From assembly GCA_035551935.1 (NCBI GenBank), contig DASZMJ010000303.1, forward strand, positions 1 through 11,020: a DNA stretch of 11,020 nt, in the 5' to 3' direction. Source of the DNA: DASZMJ01 sp035551935 (lineage in GTDB: Bacteria; Planctomycetota; Planctomycetia; Isosphaerales; Isosphaeraceae). This document shows positions 6,214 through 11,020 of the stretch, one piece after another (the stretch's first letter is position 1; every line of letters begins with the position of its first letter). The notes beneath the pieces are model-generated. The model was not told the origin of the DNA and made no database searches. It worked only from the letters and a program-made list of their open reading frames with translations. Position numbers and translations under genes: made by a program.

Positions 6214-6819
6214 ATGCCGCTGATTCGAATCCTGCTGAGCCCCGACCCCGACGGCGGCGGCGGGCTTTCCGAGGAGCCGGACCTGGACCTGGTGACGGTC
6301 CCCCGGTCGGAGCTCGAGGCCCTGCGGTCGCAAGCGGCCGAGGGGCCGCGGTCGGCCCGCGAGGAGCTCGAGGCGGTCCACGCCCGCGAGCTGGGCGCCC
6401 GCGAGCGGCGGGCATCCGAGCTCGAGCGGTCGCTCAAGGAGGCGCTGCGCGACCGCGAGCTCGCCACGGCGTTGGCGGGCCGGCCGCTGGTCGCCGGGGC
6501 GGTGCCCCAGCTCCTGAAGCTCTGGCGCGACGAGTTCGACGTGGTCGAGGAGCGCGGCGAATACCGGGTCGTCGCCCGCGACGGCCGGCCGGTCGTCGAG
6601 CTGGTGGCCGATCGATTGGGGGGCCCCGATTACGCCCACTTCCGGCTCCCGACCTCGCGCGGCGGCACGGCGGCGCAGGGGGCCGGCCGGGCGGCGACGC
6701 CCGGCGTCGCCGCCCCGGGCCCCAGGACGCTCGGCGAGGCCGCCATCCGGCGCTGGCAGGAGTCGGCGGCTCGGGCCGGCGCCGCGCCGGCCCCGATCGG
6801 CCTGGGCCGCCGTCGATGA
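6214..6819 (+). CDS. Scaffold-like coiled-coil protein
   Basis: The 201-aa product has a short hydrophobic start (PLIRILLS), an acidic Gly-rich segment, then a strongly charged helical stretch at about 28-85 rich in Glu, Arg, Ala and Leu, likely a coiled coil. A compact mixed segment follows at 86-148 (ALAGRPLVAGAVPQLLKL, then FDVVEERGEYRVV and beta-like repeats), then a Gly/Ala/Pro-rich tail with a final amphipathic piece (GEAAIRRWQESAARA). Charged coiled coil plus the position between portal and major capsid is what phage scaffolding proteins show; these guide prohead assembly and leave before packaging. No protease motif is seen. ATG at 6214 is preferred over the in-frame TTG at 6199 because GAGGG (6201-6205) lies 8 nt upstream. 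The role is inferred mainly from position. Confidence 0.65.
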   Translation: MPLIRILLSPDPDGGGGLSEEPDLDLVTVPRSELEALRSQAAEGPRSAREELEAVHARELGARERRASELERSLKEALRDRELATALAGRPLVAGAVPQLLKLWRDEFDVVEERGEYRVVARDGRPVVELVADRLGGPDYAHFRLPTSRGGTAAQGAGRAATPGVAAPGPRTLGEAAIRRWQESAARAGAAPAPIGLGRRR

Positions 6820-6827
6820 TGAAGAAC

Positions 6828-6873
6828 GTGCTGAGTCCCGAGTGCTGAGTGCCGGGCGCCCGGCACTCCTCAC
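6828..6873 (+). repeat. Heptamer repeats running into a 22-bp perfect palindrome
   Basis: From 6828 the sequence can be cut into 7-base units: GTGCTGA, GTCCCGA, GTGCTGA, GTGCCGG, then units that mirror them (GCGCCCG, GCACTCC, TCAC). The result is a perfect 22-bp palindrome at 6847-6868, extendable with two mismatches to GTGCTGAG.../...CTCCTCAC. As RNA it would form a strong hairpin between the scaffold and capsid genes. No T-tract follows directly, so a simple intrinsic terminator is doubtful; an attenuator, a processing site or a dispersed chromosomal repeat are alternatives. Confidence 0.65.
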
Positions 6874-6912
6874 CGCGAGCCCCGTCCCCTTTCCCGTTGG
6901 AGCGCCTCGTTC

Positions 6913-8055
6913 ATGGCGAGTTCGTACCTGCAAGGCATCCAGATCGTCAACGACAACCAGCCGCAGATCGTCAACGACGTCCACGTCGCGGCGATCAACT
7001 GGTTCGTCAATCGCTGCCCGCTCGTGACCCGCGTGCCTCGCCTGCCGTGCGGGTCGACGACCTTCACGCTGGTCAACCGCAGCTTCCGCAGCCGGGTCGC
7101 GACGCTCGCGGCGGCGGTCGCGGCCACCGACACCCAGATCACGCTGGTCGACGCCGGCGCGTTGATGAACGGCGACGTGCTCGAGCTGGCCTCGGGCGAG
7201 CGGGTCGAGATCGTCGCCGACCCGAACGTCGTCACCGGCGTCGCCCAGGTCCGCCGGGCCGCCGAGGGGACGACCTCCGGGACCGGCGCCGTCGGCGACG
7301 TCCTGCAACTGATCGGCAACAGCCGCACCGGCGCCGAGATCAACCAGCTCGGCGTCGCGCTGCGGCCGGTCGGCACCCCGCAGTTCTGCCAGACCTGGCA
7401 GCACCCGGTCCAGATCGGCGGCTCGCTCCAGGCGACGCGCGGCTTCCAGACGGCGCCGGGCGTGATGACGCCGTTCGACGAGGACAAGATGGAGGCGCTG
7501 CAGAACCTGATGGACGACATGGAGGTCTCGTCGTACTACGGCCGCGGCGACGACCCGGCGACGGCCGCGCGGCCGAAGCAGAAGGGGCTGCGGACGCTGC
7601 TGACGTCCAACTCCACCAACGCCCCGGTCAACGCCGGCGCGTACAAGCCGACCGACCTGATCCGCGACACGCTCCAGGCCTGCCGGCAGAACGGCGGCGA
7701 CCCGGACGTGCTGCTGCTGTCGAGCAACTTCATGGTCGGCCTGGCGACGTGGGGCCACGCGGTCCAGCGGATCGACGCGGGCGTGAACGTCTTCGGCACG
7801 CCGATCGACGTCTTCGAGGCCCCGTTCCTGGCCGGCGTCTCGGTCATCCAGGCCCCGCTCCTGAGGCCGTTCACCGCCGTCTGCCTGACCTCGTCGGAGG
7901 TCCGCATGCGGATGAAGCGGAACGAGTTCTGGAACCCGCGCGGCGTCCGCGGCGACGCGATCGAGGGCGAGTGGATCGCCGAGGGCGCGATCGAGGTCGA
8001 GAACCAGGCGCATCACGCCTGGGTCGAGGGCATCACGGCGTTCTCGGCGACCTGA
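6913..8055 (+). CDS. Major capsid protein, SU10-like
   Basis: The 380-aa product should be the main shell protein with an HK97-type fold. The N-terminal arm (about 1-60) is followed by a beta-rich insert at about 68-136 (TDTQITLVDAGALMNGDVLE, VEIVADPNVVTGV, GDVLQLIGNS), the arrangement seen in SU10-like/DUF5309 capsid proteins. Then come NQLGVALRPVGTPQFCQTW, a spine-helix segment DEDKMEALQNLMDDMEVSSY (189-208), a loop with poly-polar residues, and C-terminal P- and A-domain strands ending AHHAWVEGITAFSAT. GGAG at 6899-6902 lies 10 nt before the ATG at 6913. No N-terminal prodomain that would need a protease is obvious. Hairpins flank the gene on both sides. The capsid role is well supported by fold pattern and gene order; the subfamily is from memory. 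Confidence 0.86.
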   Translation: MASSYLQGIQIVNDNQPQIVNDVHVAAINWFVNRCPLVTRVPRLPCGSTTFTLVNRSFRSRVATLAAAVAATDTQITLVDAGALMNGDVLELASGERVEIVADPNVVTGVAQVRRAAEGTTSGTGAVGDVLQLIGNSRTGAEINQLGVALRPVGTPQFCQTWQHPVQIGGSLQATRGFQTAPGVMTPFDEDKMEALQNLMDDMEVSSYYGRGDDPATAARPKQKGLRTLLTSNSTNAPVNAGAYKPTDLIRDTLQACRQNGGDPDVLLLSSNFMVGLATWGHAVQRIDAGVNVFGTPIDVFEAPFLAGVSVIQAPLLRPFTAVCLTSSEVRMRMKRNEFWNPRGVRGDAIEGEWIAEGAIEVENQAHHAWVEGITAFSAT

Positions 8056-8073
8056 GCCAGGTGAACCCCCCGC

Positions 8074-8126
8074 CGGGCGGCCGGGCCCGCGTGAATCGAC
8101 CGGCCACGCGCCGCCACGGCCGCCCG
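8074..8126 (+). terminator. Two-tier hairpin after the capsid gene
   Basis: CGGGCGGCC (8074-8082) pairs perfectly with GGCCGCCCG (8118-8126). Inside, CGCGTG (8088-8093) pairs with CACGCG (8105-8110) around an 11-nt loop. The structure starts 18 nt after the capsid stop and ends before the ribosome-binding site of the next gene. There is no run of T after it, so it is not a classic Rho-independent terminator. It may reduce read-through or stabilise the 3' end of the capsid message. Confidence 0.45.
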
Positions 8127-8153
8127 TCAAATCATCGCACCGGAGGGCCCGCC

Positions 8154-8465
8154 GTGCCGACCGACCGATTCCCCGACACGGCCGCGTTCGTGGAGGCCGC
8201 CGCGGCCGAGCTCGGCCGACCCGAGGCCGCGGCGCGGGCGCGTCGGCTGGCGGCCTTGGCCGCGGTCGGCCGCCTCTGCGGCCGCGCGGCCGGCGCCGAC
8301 GCGGCGCGGTCGGCCGACCTGCTGGCCACGGCCGCCAGCCTCTGCGACGGCCTCCGGGTCGCGGCCCGCGCCGCCGAGCTGATGCGGATCGACGCCGGGG
8401 CGACGACCGCGACGGCCCGGCACGAGGCCGACCGACCCGGTGGGCCGACGCCCCCAATCCCCTGA
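8154..8465 (+). CDS. Small alanine-rich protein of unknown function
   Basis: A GTG at 8154 with an excellent ribosome-binding site (GGAGG, 8142-8146, 7 nt upstream) opens a 103-aa product. After VPTDRFPDTAAF it is a run of Ala-, Arg- and Leu-rich helices (about 10-90) with two cysteines (in GRLCGRAAG and ASLCDGL), and ends in a Pro-rich tail (GGPTPPIP). I do not recognise the family. The strong start signal, the small gap to its neighbours and the operon setting support a real gene. Possible roles are a head accessory or assembly factor; nothing in the sequence decides. Its composition is extreme, so database matches by chance are a risk. Confidence 0.65.
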   Translation: MPTDRFPDTAAFVEAAAAELGRPEAAARARRLAALAAVGRLCGRAAGADAARSADLLATAASLCDGLRVAARAAELMRIDAGATTATARHEADRPGGPTPPIP

Positions 8466-8482
8466 GACCCGGAGGCCCGACC

Positions 8483-8854
8483 GTGGCCTATACGTCCCCG
8501 ACGATCAAGCCGTCCAATACCACATTCGCCCAGTTCCGCGCCGGCGGCTTCCAGGGTCAACTGGTCCGCCTGGCCGACGCCAACGCCTTCCCGCCCGCGG
8601 TCCGGAGCCTCCTGCTCGGCCGCTTCGAAGCGATCCCGACGGGCATCGCCCATATCGTCGACGCTTTCCTCCGCGGCGACCCCGTGACGACGGCCGACGC
8701 CAACGCCAAGCTGTTGGTCTACGCGACCGCGCTGAAGGCGATCTCCGCCGCCCTGGAGGAGATCAACGTCCTGGTCGACGCCAACCCCGGCTCGCTGAAG
8801 CGCGTCGCGGGGCCCGGCACGACGGGCGCCCGCCAGGTCCGGACCTTCCCCTGA
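8483..8854 (+). CDS. Small structural-module protein of unknown function
   Basis: A GTG at 8483, with GGAGG (8471-8475) 7 nt upstream, encodes 123 aa. The N-terminus (AYTSPTIKPSNTTFAQF) is polar and Thr/Ser/Pro-rich, like the extended arms of virion proteins. The middle holds amphipathic helices (PAVRSLLLGRFEAIPTGIAH, then LLVYATALKAISAALEEINV), and the C-terminus is Gly/Arg-rich. It lies between the capsid gene and the connector candidate, where decoration, head-completion or neck proteins are often encoded. No known domain is recognised. Spacing to the gene before (17 nt) and after (20 nt) marks it as part of the same transcript. Confidence 0.7.
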   Translation: MAYTSPTIKPSNTTFAQFRAGGFQGQLVRLADANAFPPAVRSLLLGRFEAIPTGIAHIVDAFLRGDPVTTADANAKLLVYATALKAISAALEEINVLVDANPGSLKRVAGPGTTGARQVRTFP

Positions 8855-8874
8855 CGCGACGGTGATCGACCCCC

Positions 8875-9597
8875 ATGAGCACGCTCACCATCGTCTATGC
8901 CGCCGACGAGGACCTCGCCCTCCGCGCGTCGGCCGACTTCGCGATCCTCTGCCCGGCCGACCAGACGCTCGCCGCGGGGACCGACGGCGCCTTCACCCCC
9001 GACGACCCGTGGACCCTCCGCTCCTCGAGCGTGAACTTCGCGGCGCAGGGGGTCGCGGCGGGCCAGGTCGTCCAGTTGACGCGGCCGATCACGGCCTTCC
9101 CGCCGCCCGGCGAGGCGATGGTCGTCGCGGCGGTCGCGGCCGGTTCGGTCACGCTCCGGCGCAAGGGGCAAGCGGCGGGCGTCGGCCAGCCTCCCGGCCC
9201 GTCGAGCGGCCTGGTCAACGTCGCGTTCACGATCGCGACCCTCGGGCCCCAGATCGAGTCGGCCAGCTACGAGCTCAACCGCCGGTTCGGGATCGACGAC
9301 CTGATCGCCGGCCGTCGCGCCGCCGACCTGTACGACCCGCGCGAGATCCGGCAGGCCACCGTGCTGGCCGTCCTCGCCCGTCAGTACCTGGCCATGAGCC
9401 GGGCGACCGGCGACCAGGGGGACGCCTTCGCGTCGAAGGCCCGGTGCCTCGCGTCGGAGCTGGACGACCTGCTCGCCCGGGCCGTCGTCCGCTGGGGCCC
9501 CTCGCCGGACAGCCCGGGGGCTACGGCCCAGGGGACGCAGCCGTACGGGAACCTCAACCCGCCGACGTCCCGATTCTGCACGCGGCTGTCGAGGTGA
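8875..9597 (+). CDS. Head-tail connector candidate
   Basis: The 240-aa product seems to have two parts. Residues 1-105 are beta-rich (LTIVYAADEDLALRA, VAAGQVVQLTRPITAF, GEAMVVAAVAAGSVTLRRKG). Residues 120-205 are helical (GPQIESASYELNRRFGIDDL, PREIRQATVLAVLARQYLAM, RCLASELDDLLARA). A bundle of helices of this kind, coded after the capsid gene, is typical of the adaptor proteins that sit under the portal in many tailed phages. The extra N-terminal beta part is not usual for the small adaptors, so a different neck or structural protein is possible. GGTGAT about 9 nt before ATG at 8875 serves as ribosome-binding site, and the stop is 1 nt from the next ATG. Assignment rests mainly on position and secondary-structure pattern. 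Confidence 0.5.
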   Translation: MSTLTIVYAADEDLALRASADFAILCPADQTLAAGTDGAFTPDDPWTLRSSSVNFAAQGVAAGQVVQLTRPITAFPPPGEAMVVAAVAAGSVTLRRKGQAAGVGQPPGPSSGLVNVAFTIATLGPQIESASYELNRRFGIDDLIAGRRAADLYDPREIRQATVLAVLARQYLAMSRATGDQGDAFASKARCLASELDDLLARAVVRWGPSPDSPGATAQGTQPYGNLNPPTSRFCTRLSR

Positions 9598-9598
9598 T

Positions 9599-10192
9599 AT
9601 GGGAATCGTCTACAACGTCTACGCCAACGACGGCCACGGCGGGCCGGTCAACTACGCGACGCCGATCGCGACGACGACCGCCCTGAGCTTCAAACCGCCT
9701 GCCCTGGCCGCCCCGAGCGACAGCACCTTCGTCGTCCGTGCCTTCGACACGACGGTCGGCCTCGAGGAGGCGAACACCGACGCCCGCGTCCGCATCGTCG
9801 TCGACGCGGGCGGCAACGACATCACGGCCCGGCCGAACGCCCCCTTCGCCCTCGCCCTGCGGGCGACCGCCGGTGGCGGCTGTTCCGCGAGCTGGTCGTA
9901 CAACCCCGCCGGCCAGGGCGGCCCGCCGACCGGGTTCTACGCCTACCTGTCGCCCGGCACGTCGCCGTCCTACGCGAGCCCCGCCGCGACGGTCCCCTAC
10001 GTCGCCGGCCTCGCCGGCTACTCCTGCGAGCTCTCGGGGCTGGTCGACGGCACGACCTCGACCATCGCCGTCCGCGCCTTCAATTCCGCCGGGATCGGGA
10101 CCAATACCACCGCCGTCGCCTCGATCACCGGCGACTCGACGCCACCGACCAATGTCGACGCCTTGGCGGCCTCTCCTACATTTCAAGGCTAA
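9599..10192 (+). CDS. Tandem fibronectin type III-like protein
   Basis: The 197-aa product looks like two FN3 modules. The first (about 3-70) has YNVYANDGHGGPVNY, then a Leu-rich strand and FVVRAFDTTVGLEEANTD, the 'xVRAfd...gxEe.N' signature of FN3 F and G strands. The second (about 79-180) begins PNAPFALALRAT, has the core tryptophan in CSASWSYNP (Trp99), a TGFYAYLSPGT strand, and ends LVDGTTSTIAVRAFNSAG. The ATG at 9599 is 1 nt after the connector stop, and the end of that gene (GAGGTGAT) supplies the ribosome-binding site, so the two are translationally coupled. FN3 modules in phages occur on tail, fibre and capsid surface proteins and bind carbohydrates or stack proteins. A virion surface or tail role is inferred; the exact location is unknown. 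Confidence 0.75.
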   Translation: MGIVYNVYANDGHGGPVNYATPIATTTALSFKPPALAAPSDSTFVVRAFDTTVGLEEANTDARVRIVVDAGGNDITARPNAPFALALRATAGGGCSASWSYNPAGQGGPPTGFYAYLSPGTSPSYASPAATVPYVAGLAGYSCELSGLVDGTTSTIAVRAFNSAGIGTNTTAVASITGDSTPPTNVDALAASPTFQG

Positions 10193-10198
10193 TCACGC

Positions 10199-11020
10199 AT
10201 GGCAATCTCCCCGAACACCACCTGGGAGGTCGACGCCGTCGCCGGCAACGACGCCAACGGCGGCGGCTTCGTCGCCGGCGCCTCGGGCGTCGACAAGTCC
10301 TATGGCGCCAACCAGGCCGCGACGACCCGCACCGACCTGGCCGTCTCGCCGATCGGCACCCCCGCCCCTCCGACCGTCAGCACGGCGGGCACCGGCGGGT
10401 CGGTCGCCGCGGGGACGTACTACATCGTCGTGACGTACTACGGCTCCGGCGGCGAGACCCTCGCGTCGGTCGCGTCGATCACGACGACGACCGGCGCGAC
10501 CTCGACGATCACCGTCAACGCCCCGGCCGCCACCGTCGGCGCCACCGCGTTCAAGGTCTACGTCGGCACCGCCTCGGGCGGGCCGTACTACCTCCAGAAC
10601 GGCGCGACCGGCCAGTCGCTCACCGGCGGGGCCTACACCCTCGCGGCGCCCCCGGCGACCGTCACCGCCGCGCCGACGGCCGACACCTCGAACGTCAACG
10701 TGTCGAGCGCCGCCCACCCCTTCGACGCCACCGGCGTCGGCAACACGATCCAGGTCGCCGCGGGCACGGGCTGGACGACGGGCTTCTACCAGGTCGTCGC
10801 CTTCGACGCCGGCAGCGGCAAGGCCACCCTCGACCGCACGCCGGTCACGGGCGGGACGGTGAACGCCAACGCGGGCACTGGCACGCTCGGCGGGGCCCTG
10901 GCGACCTACTCGAAGGCGTCGCGGGTCGCCGCCGGGTCGAACAAGGTCTTCCTGAAGTATAACGCGGCGGCCTACACCAACTTCGCGCAGTTCGGCATCG
11001 GCTCCAACGTCACCCCCGGC
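10199..11020 (+). CDS. Beta-helix tail-spike or fibre-like protein, N-terminal part
   Basis: A frame opens at ATG 10199 and stays open for 274 codons to the window edge. Residues 1-48 (TTWEVDAVAGNDANGGGFVA, SYGANQAATTRTDLA) and 162-274 (HPFDATGVGNTIQVAAGTGW, TTGFYQVVAFD, LDRTPVTGG, NKVFLKY) look like the opening of phage proteins that form right-handed parallel beta-helices, which serve as tail spikes or fibres and often bind or cut host polysaccharide. Between them, about 50-161 is a separate Ig/FN3-like unit (AGTYYIVVTYYGSGGETLAS, ATAFKVYVGTASGGPYYLQN). The gene is 6 nt after the FN3 gene, with only a weak AAGG ribosome-binding site (10185-10188). Catalytic residues cannot be seen because the helix body lies outside the window. 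Confidence 0.72.
   Translation, partial: MAISPNTTWEVDAVAGNDANGGGFVAGASGVDKSYGANQAATTRTDLAVSPIGTPAPPTVSTAGTGGSVAAGTYYIVVTYYGSGGETLASVASITTTTGATSTITVNAPAATVGATAFKVYVGTASGGPYYLQNGATGQSLTGGAYTLAAPPATVTAAPTADTSNVNVSSAAHPFDATGVGNTIQVAAGTGWTTGFYQVVAFDAGSGKATLDRTPVTGGTVNANAGTGTLGGALATYSKASRVAAGSNKVFLKYNAAAYTNFAQFGIGSNVTPG

Noticed and set aside
5929..8457. Minus-strand open frame of 842 codons opposite the scaffold and capsid genes
   Set aside because: In register with the plus-strand genes 6070-6189, 6214-6819 and 6913-8055; repetitive Arg/Gly/Asp content typical of an antisense shadow.
1..11020. CRISPR arrays, tRNA genes or attachment-site duplications
   Set aside because: No regularly spaced repeats, no cloverleaf-like sequence and no convincing long direct repeat at the edges of the phage block were seen by eye.

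Overview
The window is about 70% G+C DNA in which nearly every codon ends in G or C. The predicted proteins (an ergothioneine-type methyltransferase, a DUF433-like protein and tailed-phage head genes with fibronectin-III and beta-helix proteins) best fit a planctomycete chromosome, perhaps of the Isosphaeraceae, carrying a phage-derived block. The taxon is an inference from protein style and composition; no rRNA or other marker is present.

Layout. Positions 1-140 hold the outer end of an IS3-family-like insertion sequence on the minus strand: a terminal inverted repeat at 116-140 and the first 23 codons of an OrfA-like transposase. A leader of about 270 bp leads to egtD (415-1428, plus), a histidine N-alpha-methyltransferase that starts at TTG. 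Convergent with it, a minus-strand gene starting at 2151 encodes an unrecognised N-terminal half, a DUF433-like segment and a hydrophobic helix. No stop codon marks its 3' end before egtD. Between 2152 and 2488 lies a divergent, A+T-rich control region containing a 128-bp imperfect palindrome and several GC-rich hairpins.

From 2489 to the right edge all genes are on the plus strand and form a tailed-phage head module: a small HTH protein (candidate small terminase), large terminase, portal, a 39-aa membrane protein, a scaffold-like coiled-coil protein, an SU10-like major capsid protein, two small unknown proteins, a head-tail connector candidate, a tandem FN3 protein, and the start of a beta-helix tail-spike or fibre-like protein that runs off the window. 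The first genes overlap (17 bp, then 1 bp) and later gaps are short, as in one long late operon. The capsid gene is bracketed by two strong hairpins, which would suit separate control of its transcript.

Working together, the terminase pair would pump DNA through the portal into a prohead built by scaffold and capsid protein, the connector candidate would close the neck, and the FN3 and beta-helix proteins would sit on the tail or adhesion apparatus. No integrase, repressor, prohead protease or lysis gene is visible, and the module begins about 1 kb from a cellular gene. It may therefore be one end of a prophage whose other genes lie to the right, or a reduced, domesticated element. The window alone cannot separate these.
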